In this document: one piece after another, positions 1 to 10,484 of the stretch
Layout of the letters: each line of letters starts with the position of its first letter
How positions within the stretch are numbered: position 1 is the first letter of the stretch
Assembly: GCF_019805165.1 (NCBI RefSeq)
Contig: NZ_RWIJ01000005.1
Location: 116,324 to 180,323 of the forward strand
Length of the DNA: 64,000 bases
DNA from: Azospirillum sp. 412522
GTDB taxonomy: Bacteria; Pseudomonadota; Alphaproteobacteria; Azospirillales; Azospirillaceae
Direction of reading: 5' to 3'
Made by a program: the position numbers and the translations under genes
The notes under the pieces: model-generated
Told to the model about the DNA's origin: nothing
Databases searched by the model: none
What the model saw: the letters and a program-made list of their open reading frames with translations, nothing else

Positions 1-378
1 GGCGCGCTCGATCTGACAGCAAGTCAGTTTGGCGTGCTCTACGCTCTGAATGCATCTCCGGGCATCGATCAGATAACGCTTGGCGGCCTTTTGGGACTTG
101 ATCGTTCGAACACTGCGCTCGTCGTGTCCTTGCTCGAGGAGAAGGGACTGGTGGTTCGTGACCACGATCCTTTGGATCGACGCAGACGGGTTCTGGCGCT
201 CTCCGACAGTGGCCAAGTTCAACTTGCGAAGGCAAAGCCATTGGCACAAAGAGCTGCGGAGCGATTGAACGCCCCGTTTCTTGACGCCGAGTCTCAGGCG
301 CTCTCGCTGCTTCTGGATCGACTTCTAACGCACCACAATGCCGTAGTCCGTGTTCCCCTCATGCCGTCCGTTTCATGA
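1..378 (+). CDS. MarR family transcriptional regulator, 5' end cut by window edge
   Basis: The reading frame is open from the first base, so the N-terminus lies outside the window. The visible part is the winged helix-turn-helix of MarR regulators: a 'LTASQFGVLYAL' first helix, the 'LGLDRSNTALVVSLLEEKGL' recognition region, then the wing 'DPLDRRRRVLALSDSG' with its typical arginine run and a C-terminal helical dimerisation part. MarR proteins are usually dimeric repressors released by small phenolic or lipophilic ligands; the ligand here is unknown. It lies 224 bp upstream of the FtsI-like gene on the same strand, and that gap could hold a regulated promoter. Codon use is less GC-rich than the bulk of the window. 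Confidence 0.85.
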   Translation, partial: GALDLTASQFGVLYALNASPGIDQITLGGLLGLDRSNTALVVSLLEEKGLVVRDHDPLDRRRRVLALSDSGQVQLAKAKPLAQRAAERLNAPFLDAESQALSLLLDRLLTHHNAVVRVPLMPSVS

Positions 379-602
379 TCAACGGCCTCCAGTGATTGCA
401 AGAAGGCTGAGACTTGGCGCAGCCACCACGATAAGTCGGGCGCAGGACTGCGGCTTTCGTCCACCATCAACCTTAGCCCACTTCATCGCGCACTATTCTC
501 CGAGGCCAACGACCATGCCGTTGGGCTGATCGCGTGATGCCGCGCGTATAAATCGCGCAATGAGTGTAATTCTTATACCGACTGACAACCCCAAGGTACC
601 CA

Positions 603-2279
603 ATGTCTGGCAATACCGTAGAGTGGCCGGAGCCCTCTTCCCAGCACCACCATCCCATCAAATCGCGCGCCGAAGAGGCGCTTGAGCTTTCACGGCGACG
701 GTTGCTGGTTGTGGCGGCTCTGACCGCGGCTACATTCGGGGCCATTGGTGTACGGGCAGCTACGGTCATGCTCAGCCCGCAGGAGCTTAAGCAGCCAACG
801 CCATCCTTGGCATTTCGGCCGAGACGCGCTGACATCGTCGATCGCCATGGAAACGTGGTGGCAACCTCTCTTCCCGTTGTGTCCCTATCGGCGGACCCGG
901 CGCTGATCCAACAGCCTGAAGCTTTGGTGGCCGGCCTGCTCACCATCTTACCCGACCTCTCCCATGAAGAACTTCTGAAGGACTTTCGCAGCTCGAAGCG
1001 CTTTGTCTGGGTTCGGCGCCATCTCAGCCCGAAGCTGCATCAGGCCGTTTTGAGGTTGGGCTCTCCCGCCTTGAGTTTCGTTGAGGATCAATGGCGCGCA
1101 TATCCCACGTCTCAACTGGTCAGCCATATTGTCGGTCTTTCCGGCAGCGATGGTACAGGCTTGCGAGGGATTGAGAGGACATTCAATGAAAGGCTGACAA
1201 CGGACCCGGAGGCTCTGACTCTCTCCATTGATCTTCGGATTCAACATATCGTCCACAGGATCTTAAAAGAGGCCGTTGAGGAGTTTCGTGCGATCGGCGC
1301 CGGAGCTCTGGTAATGGACGTCAACACGGGAGAGCTTCTGTCCCTGGCATCTCTTCCGGACTTCAATCCGAACGCGCCGAAGGATCAAAACGACCCTGCC
1401 TATTTTAATATCATGACGCTCGGGACCTACGAAATGGGTTCTGTCTTCAAAATCTTCAACTCGGCAATGGCGCTCGATTCCGGCCGTATCCGCATGAGCG
1501 ATACCTTTGATCCAACCAAGCAAATCCGCATCGGCAGTCATGTCATTCATGATGATCACCCGATGAAGCATCCTATGTCCGTTGCCGAAATTTTCCAACA
1601 CAGCTCAAATATTGGATCAATCCAAATCGCTATGAAAATGGGTATTGATGCCCAACGCGAGTTTCTCGGTCGATTGGGTTTGCTGCAAAAAAGCCCCATT
1701 GAACTGCCGGAAGTTGGCGCTCCGCTCCTTCCCCGTCCTTGGCGCGAGGTGAATTCCTGGACCATTTCCTATGGCCATGGGATCGCTGTGAGCCCACTCC
1801 AGGTCGCGACTGCAGCAGCCGCGGTCATCAACGGCGGCGTGCTTTATCCTCCGACGCTGATTAAACAGCCTCCGGGTGGAGCGCCAACAGGCAAGCGCGT
1901 TCTGTCACCACAAGCGTCAGACGCCATGCGGCGGCTGTTCCGCCTTGTCGTCACCAGCGGCACCGGAAAACTTGCAGGCGTGCCGGGATATATCGTGGGT
2001 GGCAAAACCGGAACTGCCGACAAACTCAAAGGTGGAGCTTACGGGAAGCACTCCAACCTCGCGTCCTTCGTTGGCGCCTTTCCGATGCACAACCCGCGTT
2101 ATCTCGTGATGGTAACGATCGACGAACCGCACGGTACTGCGAAGACTTATGGGTTCGCCACTGCCGGTTTCACCGCAGCGCCGGTGGCTGGCCGCATCAT
2201 TCGTGAAGTCGGAGCTGTTTTGGGCGTTCCGCGGGCGAACGAAGACTCTCCGGAAATCCACAAAATTCTTGACGTTTAA
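603..2279 (+). CDS. FtsI-like class B penicillin-binding protein (peptidoglycan D,D-transpeptidase)
   Basis: A 558-residue membrane-anchored transpeptidase. One hydrophobic segment after an arginine cluster (about residues 30-50) is followed by the 'RRADIVDRHGNVVATSLP' start of the PBP dimerisation domain. The penicillin-binding domain shows all three active-site motifs: S280-V-F-K, 'SSN' in 'HSSNIGS', and 'KTGTAD' near the C-terminus. Such enzymes cross-link septal or side-wall peptidoglycan in the periplasm. The gene is not in a division (dcw) cluster; it sits between a MarR gene and a class A PBP gene that begins 37 bp downstream, so the two PBPs may be co-transcribed. It is probably an additional, specialised FtsI paralogue rather than the essential copy. 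Composition is lower in GC than most of the window, hinting at transfer. Confidence 0.85.
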   Translation: MSGNTVEWPEPSSQHHHPIKSRAEEALELSRRRLLVVAALTAATFGAIGVRAATVMLSPQELKQPTPSLAFRPRRADIVDRHGNVVATSLPVVSLSADPALIQQPEALVAGLLTILPDLSHEELLKDFRSSKRFVWVRRHLSPKLHQAVLRLGSPALSFVEDQWRAYPTSQLVSHIVGLSGSDGTGLRGIERTFNERLTTDPEALTLSIDLRIQHIVHRILKEAVEEFRAIGAGALVMDVNTGELLSLASLPDFNPNAPKDQNDPAYFNIMTLGTYEMGSVFKIFNSAMALDSGRIRMSDTFDPTKQIRIGSHVIHDDHPMKHPMSVAEIFQHSSNIGSIQIAMKMGIDAQREFLGRLGLLQKSPIELPEVGAPLLPRPWREVNSWTISYGHGIAVSPLQVATAAAAVINGGVLYPPTLIKQPPGGAPTGKRVLSPQASDAMRRLFRLVVTSGTGKLAGVPGYIVGGKTGTADKLKGGAYGKHSNLASFVGAFPMHNPRYLVMVTIDEPHGTAKTYGFATAGFTAAPVAGRIIREVGAVLGVPRANEDSPEIHKILDV

Positions 2280-2316
2280 CCTGCCATCGAGGCGTCTCAG
2301 GATCCAGGTATTGACT

Positions 2317-4851
2317 ATGCGCTTTGTGCTTTCAGTGGTGAGTTCGCTGTGCATTTTGATGCTTGTCGGGTTGGCTGGCTTCGTTTGGGTAGTGGGCCAC
2401 TACAGCGAAGGGCTCCCCGACTACACCAAGCTGGCCAATTACGAGCCGCCGGTGACCACGCGCATCTATGCCGGCGACGGGCGCCTGATGGCCGAATTCG
2501 CGTCGGAACGGCGCATCTTCGTGCCGATCGACGCCATGCCGCGCATGGTCATGAACGCGTTCATGGCGGCCGAGGACAAGAATTTCTACGGCCACCAGGG
2601 CGTCGATCCCATCGGCATCCTGCGCGCGATCCTGACCAACATCGAGAATTTCGGCCGCGAGCGCCGGCCGGTGGGCGCCAGCACGATCACGCAGCAGGTC
2701 GCCAAGAACATGCTGCTGACCAACGAGGTGTCGTTCGCCCGCAAGATCAAGGAAGCGATCCTGGCGGTCCGCATCGAGCGGGCCTTCACCAAGGACCGCA
2801 TCATCGAGCTGTATCTGAACGAAATCTTCCTGGGCAACCGCTCCTACGGTGTGGCCGCGGCGGCGCTGAACTACTTCAACAAGGCGCTGGATGAGCTGAG
2901 CATCGAGGAGGTCGCCTTCCTGGCGGCCCTGCCCAAGGCGCCGTCCAACTACAACCCCGACCGCCAGCATGACGCCGCTGTCGCCCGCCGCAACTGGGTG
3001 ATCGGCCGCATGGCGGAGGATGGCTACATCACGCCGGAGGAGGCGAAGGCTGCCCAGGGGCGCCCGCTGGTCACCCGCAAGCGCGACGAGCAGGAGGTCG
3101 TGACCTCCGAATATTTCGCCGAGGAGATCCGGCGCGAGCTGGTGAAGCTCTATGGCGAACAGGCGCTGTACGAGGGCGGGCTGTCGGTTCGCGCCTCGAT
3201 GGACCCGGTGCTGCAGGCCACCGCCACCAAGGCGCTGCGCGACGGGCTGATCGCCTACGACCGCCGCCATGGCTGGCGCGGCCCGGTCGCCAAGATGGAG
3301 AATTTCGACAACTGGCCGAAGAAGCTGGCCGCCATGCCGCCGCCCGCGGGCTCCGAGGGCTGGAAGCTGGCGGTGGTGCTGAAGGACGATCAGGCGGATG
3401 GGCTCGACATCGGCGTGGCCGACGGCACCCGCGGCCGCATCCCGCTGTCCGAGCTGCGCTGGGCCCGCGCCTCCAAGGACGGCGACGTCGCCGGCCCGGC
3501 GATCCGCAAGCCGTCCGACGTCGCCAAGCTGGGCGACATCCTGCTGGTCGAGGCGGTGAGCGGCCCGCCGGCCAAGGACGAGGACGAGAAACCGGCCAGG
3601 AAGAACGACAAGTCCGCCGCGAAGGAACTGCCGCCGGGCAGCTACGGCCTGCGCCAGATCCCGCAGGTGCAGGGCGGTCTGGTGGCGCTCGACCCGCACA
3701 CCGGCCGCGTGCTGGCGATGGTCGGCGGCTTCTCTCCGGCGATGAGCGTGTTCAACCGCGCCACCCAGGCGCTGCGCCAGCCCGGTTCGTCCTTCAAGCC
3801 CTTCGTCTACCTGACGGCGCTGAACCAGGGCTTCACCCCGTCGTCGCTGGTGATGGACGCCCCCTTCTCCTTCGATCCGGGCGGCGGGCAGCCGGTCTGG
3901 CGGCCTGAGAACTACAGCCACGAATTCTATGGCCCGACCCCGCTGCGCGTCGGCATCGAGAAGTCGCGCAACGTCATGACCGTCCGCCTCGCCCAGCAGA
4001 TCGGCATGGACAAGGTCAAGGCGCTGGTCGAGAAGTTCGGCATAGTCGACAATCTCCAGCCCTATCTGCCGATGTCGCTGGGCGCCGGCGAGACGACCGT
4101 GCTGCGGCTCGCCACCGCCTACGCCATGCTGGACAACGGCGGCAAGCGGGTGGTGCCGACCTTCATCGACCGGGTGCAGGACCGCACCGGCAAGACCGTC
4201 TTCCGCCACGACAACCGCGCGTGCGAGGGCTGCACCAACGTCAGCTGGAAGGACGGCATGGCCGTCCCCGCCGTGCCCGACACCCGCGAGCAGGTGAACG
4301 ACCCGCGCACCACCTACCAGATCGTCTCGATCCTGGAGGGCGTGGTGCAGCGCGGCACCGCGGCGGCGCTGAAGTCCCTGGGCAAGCCGCTGGCCGGCAA
4401 GACCGGAACCACCAACGACAGCCACGACGCCTGGTTCATGGGCTTCTCGCCCGATCTGGTGGTCGGCACCTACATCGGCTTCGACCAGCCGCGCTCGCTG
4501 GGACCAAGAGAGAGCGGGACATCCGTGGCGGTACCGGTGGCGAAACAGATGATCGCCGAGGCGCTGAAGGATAAGCCGGCGACGCCGTTCCGCGTCCCGC
4601 CCGGCCTACGCCTCGTCCGCGTCAACCCGGCCAACGGCCAGCTGGCCCAGTTCGGCGACAACCGCGCCATCTGGGAAGCCTTCCTGCCGGGCACTGAACC
4701 CAACCCGGACCAGCCACAGGAGGTGTTAGATGATGCATCATCGCCCATCAGAATCCCTGATGGGTTGGAAACCCACAAAGGCGTACGTGGGCTGGTTGAC
4801 CCTACGATGACTCGCTCGGCGCCTTCAGAGGGGACTGGTGGACTGTATTAG
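2317..4851 (+). CDS. mrcA: Penicillin-binding protein 1A (bifunctional glycosyltransferase/transpeptidase)
   Basis: An 844-residue class A PBP. I chose the ATG at 2317 because it begins a short basic end and one membrane anchor ('FVLSVVSSLCILMLVGLAGF'); an upstream in-frame ATG would overlap the FtsI-like gene. The glycosyltransferase domain follows with 'AAEDKNFYGHQGVDP' (catalytic Glu), 'GASTITQQVAKN' and 'RKIKEA'. An OB-like insert is followed by the transpeptidase domain with 'QPGSSFKPF' (SxxK), 'KSRNVMT' (SxN) and 'KTGTTNDSHDAWF'. The C-terminus ends 'GTGGLY', which I recall from alphaproteobacterial PBP1A, so the gene is complete although insertion sequences begin directly after the stop. 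The middle is very GC-rich, whereas the first ~80 nt and last ~120 nt are not. Confidence 0.92.
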   Translation: MRFVLSVVSSLCILMLVGLAGFVWVVGHYSEGLPDYTKLANYEPPVTTRIYAGDGRLMAEFASERRIFVPIDAMPRMVMNAFMAAEDKNFYGHQGVDPIGILRAILTNIENFGRERRPVGASTITQQVAKNMLLTNEVSFARKIKEAILAVRIERAFTKDRIIELYLNEIFLGNRSYGVAAAALNYFNKALDELSIEEVAFLAALPKAPSNYNPDRQHDAAVARRNWVIGRMAEDGYITPEEAKAAQGRPLVTRKRDEQEVVTSEYFAEEIRRELVKLYGEQALYEGGLSVRASMDPVLQATATKALRDGLIAYDRRHGWRGPVAKMENFDNWPKKLAAMPPPAGSEGWKLAVVLKDDQADGLDIGVADGTRGRIPLSELRWARASKDGDVAGPAIRKPSDVAKLGDILLVEAVSGPPAKDEDEKPARKNDKSAAKELPPGSYGLRQIPQVQGGLVALDPHTGRVLAMVGGFSPAMSVFNRATQALRQPGSSFKPFVYLTALNQGFTPSSLVMDAPFSFDPGGGQPVWRPENYSHEFYGPTPLRVGIEKSRNVMTVRLAQQIGMDKVKALVEKFGIVDNLQPYLPMSLGAGETTVLRLATAYAMLDNGGKRVVPTFIDRVQDRTGKTVFRHDNRACEGCTNVSWKDGMAVPAVPDTREQVNDPRTTYQIVSILEGVVQRGTAAALKSLGKPLAGKTGTTNDSHDAWFMGFSPDLVVGTYIGFDQPRSLGPRESGTSVAVPVAKQMIAEALKDKPATPFRVPPGLRLVRVNPANGQLAQFGDNRAIWEAFLPGTEPNPDQPQEVLDDASSPIRIPDGLETHKGVRGLVDPTMTRSAPSEGTGGLY

Positions 4852-4853
4852 AG

Positions 4854-5265
4854 TTTGTCTGGTTTAAGTAGAAGCGTATCCTGCATGTCGGATGTATGCG
4901 GCGCACTCGTGAGGCTGGAAGTGGTCCAGCAGGTTTCCGATGCGCCGCCATACGGCTTCGATTGTCCTTTCCTCGGCTTTCCGGACCAAGGCCTTGAGCT
5001 TTGCGAACATCATCTCGATGGGATTGAGATCGGGACTGTAGGCCGGCAGGAAGAGCAGATGGGCGCCGACATTCCGTATGGCATTGCGTGCCGCGGCTCC
5101 TTTGTGACTGCCCAGGTTGTCGAGAACGACGACATCGCCCGGCGCCAGGGTAGGCACCAGGAATTGCTCGACCCAGGCCGTAAACATGGCCCCGTTGCTC
5201 GGTCCATCCAGGACCAGAGGAGCCACGATCCTGTCGTGACGCAGGCCCGCCAGGAAAGTCAGCGT
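4854..5265 (-). pseudogene. IS630-family transposase, C-terminal remnant
   Basis: The frame reads from 'LTFLAGLRHDRIVAP' through 'VVLDNLGSHK' to 'FLPAYSPDLNPIEMMFAKLK', the second and third catalytic segments of the IS630/Tc1-mariner DDE transposase. The first catalytic Asp region and the N-terminal helix-turn-helix are missing. The frame is cut at 5265/5266, where the end of an IS3-type element begins. The 3' end lies only a few bases from the PBP1A stop codon. The sequence 'gagtttgtctggtttaag' at 4851-4868 is probably the terminal repeat of the element; the other end has been lost. It is not expected to be active. Confidence 0.85.
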
Positions 5266-5333
5266 TGAACCGCGCCGAGTTTTCCGGAGGCCATTTGTGT
5301 TGAGTTACGCCGCGATGGCGACGTCCTCGGTTT
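5266..5333 (-). mobile_element. 68-bp scrap: right end of a second IS3-type element
   Basis: These 68 bp match, in reverse orientation, the right end of the complete IS3 element next door (6589-6656) at about 60 of 68 positions, including the whole 27-bp terminal inverted repeat (5266-5292). The scrap carries the last codons of an orfB. It stops exactly where the left terminal repeat of the intact element starts at 5334, so the two element ends abut. The divergence shows it came from a related copy and not from a simple duplication of the neighbour. Confidence 0.8.
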
Positions 5334-5385
5334 GAACCGCGCCGGGTTTTCCGGAGGCCCCATTTCCTGAGAGGATGGGGTCATC

Positions 5386-6617
<1,232 letters not shown>

Positions 6618-6669
6618 CTCAAGCCAAATGGCCTCCGGGAAACCCGGCGCGGTTCACATTCTCCCGTTG

Positions 6670-8313
6670 CTACATGCCCGCATAGTTGGGGCCGCCTCCA
6701 CCCTCCGGGACCACCCAATTGATGTTCTGAGTCGGGTCCTTGATGTCGCAGGTCTTGCAATGCACGCAGTTCTGCGCGTTGATCTGCAGGCGCGGGCTGG
6801 CGCCGTCCACGTTGCGCACGATCTCGTACACGCCGGCCGGGCAATAGCGCTGCTCCGGTGCATCGTACAGCGCCAGATTGACGCTGATCGGCACCGACTT
6901 GTCCGTCAGCGTGAGATGCGCCGGTTGGTCTTCCTCATGATTGGTGTTCGACAGGTATACCGAGGAGAGCCGGTCGAAGGTCAGCTTGCCATCCGGCTTT
7001 GGGTACTCGATCTTCGGCGCCTCGCCAGCCTTCTTCAGCGTGGTGTGGTCAGGGTGCTTGTTGTGCAGTGTCCATGGCGACTTGCCTTTGGTCGCCGTCT
7101 CATACACCGCGTTCGCCAGACCCGCCCACAGCCCTTTCTGAAAGCCCGGACGGATGTTGCGCACGGCATGCAGCTCCGACCATAGCCAGGAATTTTTCAA
7201 TCTCTGCGGATATCCGGTAACCTCGCGTCTGTTGTCGCCATCGGTCAAGTGGTCGAACACCGCCTCGGCCGCCACCATGCCGGACTTCATGGCGGTGTGG
7301 TTGCCCTTGATCTTCGGCACGTTCAGGAATCCCGCGGTGTCGCCTACCAGCAGACCGCCGGGGAAGGTCAGCTTCGGAATCGACTGGAAACCTCCCTCCG
7401 ACAGCGTGCGGGCGCCGTAGGCAATGCGCCGGCCGCCTTCGAAGGTCGGACGGATCACCGGGTGCGTCTTGTAGCGTTGGAACTCCTCAAAAGGGCTCAG
7501 ATGCGGGTTCTTGTAGTCAAGCCCGATGACAAAGCCCACCGACACTAGGTTGTCGTTCAGGTGGTAAAGGAAAGAGCCGCCATAGGTCTTCGGGTCCAGC
7601 GGCCAGCCCAGGGTGTGTTCGATCCGGCCGGGGTTCGATTTGGCTGGATCGATCTCCCACAGTTCCTTGATGCCGATGCCGTAGGTCTGCGGATCGACGC
7701 CGTCCTGCAGGTTGAAGCGCGCCATCAGCGCTTTGGTGAGCGATCCGCGGCAGCCCTCGGCAAATATCGTCTGGCGCGCATGCAGCTCGACGCCCGGCGT
7801 GTGGTTGCCGGTTGGCGCACCATTCTTGCCGATGCCCATGTCGCCGGTGGCGACACCCTTCACCGCGCCGGTGTCGTCATAGAGCACCTCGGCGCCCGCG
7901 AAGCCGGCGTAGATCTCCACTCCCAGTTCCTCGGCCTGCTGACCAAGCCAGCGGCCCAGGTTGCCCAGGCTGATGATATAGTTGCCGCTGTTATGCATCT
8001 GCGGTGGGGTGGGCAGGCGGAGCGCTTTTGTCGGCGTCAGGAAGAGGAAGCGGTCCTCCTTGGCCGGCGTGTTCAGCGGCGCGCCCCTGCCGCGCCAGTC
8101 GGGAATCAGCTCATCCAGCGCGTGCGGCTCGAACACGGCGCCAGAAAGCAGATGCGCGCCAACTTCCGAACCTTTCTCGATGACGCAGACCGAGAGTTCC
8201 TTGCCCGTTTCCGTCGCCAACTGCTTCAGACGGATGGCGGCGGACAGACCGGACGGCCCGGCGCCTACGACGAGAATGTCGTATTCCATCACCTCGCGCG
8301 GTTCACGCTCCAT
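6670..8313 (-). CDS. Electron transfer flavoprotein-ubiquinone oxidoreductase (ETF-QO)
   Basis: A 547-residue membrane-associated flavoprotein that passes electrons from reduced ETF to ubiquinone, linking acyl-CoA oxidation to respiration. An N-terminal FAD dinucleotide fold ('[15 protein letters not shown]') is followed by the family hallmarks '[14 protein letters not shown]' and '[11 protein letters not shown]'. The C-terminal 4Fe-4S ligands appear in 'RYCPAGVYE' and '[13 protein letters not shown]'. Length matches the family. The ATG at 8313 has a good ribosome site (aggagg, 8 bases upstream). It lies downstream of a small ORF and a 3-hydroxyacyl-CoA dehydrogenase gene, and in the same orientation as etfA/etfB, its direct electron partners. 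Confidence 0.95.
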   Translation of the reverse strand: MEREPREVMEYDILVVGAGPSGLSAAIRLKQLATETGKELSVCVIEKGSEVGAHLLSGAVFEPHALDELIPDWRGRGAPLNTPAKEDRFLFLTPTKALRLPTPPQMHNSGNYIISLGNLGRWLGQQAEELGVEIYAGFAGAEVLYDDTGAVKGVATGDMGIGKNGAPTGNHTPGVELHARQTIFAEGCRGSLTKALMARFNLQDGVDPQTYGIGIKELWEIDPAKSNPGRIEHTLGWPLDPKTYGGSFLYHLNDNLVSVGFVIGLDYKNPHLSPFEEFQRYKTHPVIRPTFEGGRRIAYGARTLSEGGFQSIPKLTFPGGLLVGDTAGFLNVPKIKGNHTAMKSGMVAAEAVFDHLTDGDNRREVTGYPQRLKNSWLWSELHAVRNIRPGFQKGLWAGLANAVYETATKGKSPWTLHNKHPDHTTLKKAGEAPKIEYPKPDGKLTFDRLSSVYLSNTNHEEDQPAHLTLTDKSVPISVNLALYDAPEQRYCPAGVYEIVRNVDGASPRLQINAQNCVHCKTCDIKDPTQNINWVVPEGGGGPNYAGM

Positions 8314-8358
8314 ATCTATCGACCTCCTATGCGCAGGGCGCGCAAGATGCGGATGTTG

Positions 8359-8526
8359 CTAGTCCGCCAACGCGGCGTACGGCGCAATGCTGTGCACAGA
8401 TTGCTCATGAAGAGCGTCGCCGGCGGTCGCAGTTTGCTCCGCTGAAACGGCGCCGAGGTCATGCAGGCTGAAAACGGCCGCAGGATTGATGTCGCTGAAC
8501 GCCAGGCAATCTTCAAACGTGAGCAT
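8359..8526 (-). CDS. Small hypothetical protein (55 aa)
   Basis: A short frame fills the gap between the 3-hydroxyacyl-CoA dehydrogenase and ETF-QO genes, in the same orientation. It starts with 'MLTFEDCLAFSDINP' after an aggaga about 14 bases upstream. The opening resembles short uncharacterised alphaproteobacterial proteins beginning 'ML(T/S)FEDCLA' that I recall, but the C-terminal half does not follow the pattern I know, so it may be a diverged or frameshifted member. No function can be given. It could also be a chance frame within an intergenic spacer. Confidence 0.45.
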   Translation of the reverse strand: MLTFEDCLAFSDINPAAVFSLHDLGAVSAEQTATAGDALHEQSVHSIAPYAALAD

Positions 8527-8545
8527 CGTTTTGTTTCCGTTTCTC

Positions 8546-9424
8546 CTAGCGTGACGGAATCGGAGGATTATGTGAGTAGTCGTAGAAGCCGCGGCCGACC
8601 TTGCGGCCGATCCATCCGGCTTCGACATACTTCACCAGCAACGGGCAGGGGCGGTACTTGCTGTCGGCCAGCCCCTCGTACAGCACCTGCATGATGCCGA
8701 GACAGGTGTCCAGGCCGATGAAGTCTGCCAGCTCCAGCGGACCCATTGGGTGATTGGCCCCTAGCTTCAACGCGGTATCGATGTCTTTGACGCTGCCGAC
8801 GCCCTCATAAAGGGTGTAGACGGCCTCGTTGATCATCGGCAGCAGGACGCGGTGGACGATGAAGGCCGGGAAGTCTTCGGCGACTGCGGCGGTCTTTCCG
8901 ATCCTTGTGGTCAGATCGGAGATGGCGGCAAACGTCTCCTCGTCAGTCGCGATGCCGCGGATCAGTTCGACCAACGGCATCGCCGGCACCGGGTTCATGA
9001 AGTGCATGCCCATGAACTTTGACGGTCGGTCGGTGGAGGCGGCCAGATGGGTGACAGACATCGAGGAGGTGTTGGTGACGATCAGGGACTCAGCCTTCAG
9101 ATGCTGAGCCAGAGCCCTGAAGATCCCGCGCTTGACCTGCTCATTCTCGGTGACGGCCTCGATCACCAGATCGGCGTCGGCGACCACCGGCAGGTCGGTG
9201 CCGGTCGAGATGCGGGCCAATGCCGCGGCTTTATCGGCTGCGTGCAGCAGTCCCTTGCGGACCGAGCGATCCAGGGTCTCAGCGATGACGGTTATGGCTT
9301 CGGCAAGCGCGTCCTCGCTGGTGTCGCACAGAACGACATCAAGGCCGGATTGGGCGCAGGCGTATGCAATGCCGCTGCCCATTCGACCGGCACCGACGAT
9401 GCCAACCGTCCTGATCGTGACCAT
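8546..9424 (-). CDS. 3-hydroxybutyryl/3-hydroxyacyl-CoA dehydrogenase
   Basis: A 292-residue NAD-dependent dehydrogenase that oxidises L-3-hydroxyacyl-CoA to 3-oxoacyl-CoA. It has the N-terminal Rossmann motif 'VGIVGAGRMGSGIAYACAQS', the substrate region 'NTSSMSVTHLA' and 'GMHFMNPVPAMPLVELI' (catalytic His), and the C-terminal helical domain with 'NHPMGPLELADFIGLDT'. I prefer the ATG at 9424 to one 45 bases upstream because it places the nucleotide-binding strand at the usual distance. It is a stand-alone, Hbd/PaaH-type enzyme, not a fused FadB. It lies downstream of etfA beyond a terminator-like hairpin. Confidence 0.92.
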   Translation of the reverse strand: MVTIRTVGIVGAGRMGSGIAYACAQSGLDVVLCDTSEDALAEAITVIAETLDRSVRKGLLHAADKAAALARISTGTDLPVVADADLVIEAVTENEQVKRGIFRALAQHLKAESLIVTNTSSMSVTHLAASTDRPSKFMGMHFMNPVPAMPLVELIRGIATDEETFAAISDLTTRIGKTAAVAEDFPAFIVHRVLLPMINEAVYTLYEGVGSVKDIDTALKLGANHPMGPLELADFIGLDTCLGIMQVLYEGLADSKYRPCPLLVKYVEAGWIGRKVGRGFYDYSHNPPIPSR

Positions 9425-9444
9425 GTCGACGTCCTTGATAAAGA

Positions 9445-9466
9445 AGCCGGGCACGCGTGCCCGGCT
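9445..9466 (-). terminator. Perfect 22-bp palindrome, likely intrinsic terminator after etfA
   Basis: An 11-bp perfect inverted repeat ('agccgggcacg' with its complement, no spacer) lies 55 bp past the etfA stop on the minus strand. It is followed in that direction by 'ttcttt'. The GC-rich stem and short T-rich tail fit a Rho-independent terminator ending the etfBA transcript. It sits just ahead of the 3-hydroxyacyl-CoA dehydrogenase start, so an operator role is also possible. Confidence 0.6.
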
Positions 9467-9520
9467 CAAGTCTCGCGCTCGGACAGGGAGGAGCCTGAAC
9501 GCGAGGAAACGCAGGAAATA

Positions 9521-10468
9521 TCAAAGAGCTTCGGCCAGTTCCGGCACGGCCTTGAAGAGGTCCGCGACGAGGCCGTAATCGGCGACCTGGAAGATGGGTG
9601 CTTCCTCATCCTTGTTGATCGCGACGATGACCTTGCTGTCCTTCATGCCGGCCAGATGCTGGATCGCACCCGAGATGCCGACGGCGATGTACAGCTCCGG
9701 CGCCACGATCTTGCCGGTTTGCCCGACCTGATAGTCGTTCGGCACGAACCCCGCGTCCACGGCGGCGCGCGACGCACCGACGGCGGCGCCCAGCTTGTCG
9801 GCCAGGGCTTCCAGCAGCGGGAAGTTCTCGCCCGACTGCATGCCGCGCCCGCCCGACACCACCACGCGGGCGGCGGTCAGTTCCGGACGCTCCGACTTGG
9901 TCAGCTCGGCCGAGACGAAGCTCGACAGCCCGGCGGCACCGGCGCCCGCGACCTGCTCGATTGCGGCCGAACCGCCTTCGGAGGCGGCGGTCTCGAAGGC
10001 GGTGGTGCGGACGGTGATGACCTTCACCGCATCGGCCGACTGCACGGTGGCAATCGCGTTGCCGGCATAGATCGGCCGCTCGAACGTATCCGCCGACACC
10101 ACGGCGGTGATGTCGGAGATGGCGGCGACGTCCAGCAGTGCTGCGACGCGCGGAGCCAAGTTCTTGCCGACCGAGGTGGCGCCGGCCAGCACATGGCCGT
10201 AGCCGCCGTTGGCGACCGAGACCACCAGCGAGGCGATGTCTTCCGGCAGCTGGTGCTCGTAAGCGGCGTCGTCGGCCAGCAGCACCTTGGCGACGCCGGC
10301 CACCTTGGATGCGGCATCGGCGGCAGCCTGCGCGCCCTTGCCGGCGACTAGGATATGGACTTCGCCCCAAATTCCGCTGGCAATCTTACCGGCGGCGGTG
10401 ACGGCGTTCAGCGTGGCGGGCTTCAGCGAGGCGCCGTCGTGTTCCGCGATGACGAGAATGTTGGCCAT
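9521..10468 (-). CDS. etfA: Electron transfer flavoprotein alpha subunit
   Basis: A 315-residue FAD-binding subunit of ETF, the soluble carrier that accepts electrons from acyl-CoA dehydrogenases and hands them to ETF-QO. The N-terminal half has '[20 protein letters not shown]'. The C-terminal FAD domain carries the diagnostic '[14 protein letters not shown]' and '[20 protein letters not shown]' plus '[19 protein letters not shown]'. It follows etfB by 16 bp in one operon, the usual etfBA order. Confidence 0.96.
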   Translation of the reverse strand: MANILVIAEHDGASLKPATLNAVTAAGKIASGIWGEVHILVAGKGAQAAADAASKVAGVAKVLLADDAAYEHQLPEDIASLVVSVANGGYGHVLAGATSVGKNLAPRVAALLDVAAISDITAVVSADTFERPIYAGNAIATVQSADAVKVITVRTTAFETAASEGGSAAIEQVAGAGAAGLSSFVSAELTKSERPELTAARVVVSGGRGMQSGENFPLLEALADKLGAAVGASRAAVDAGFVPNDYQVGQTGKIVAPELYIAVGISGAIQHLAGMKDSKVIVAINKDEEAPIFQVADYGLVADLFKAVPELAEAL

Positions 10469-10484
10469 GATCAGTTCATTCCCC

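Noticed and set aside
2332..4425. A long open frame (697 codons) antisense to the PBP1A gene
   Set aside because: It is a by-product of GC-rich codon bias opposite a clearly coding gene, with Arg/Ala/Gly/His-rich low-complexity composition and no motif.
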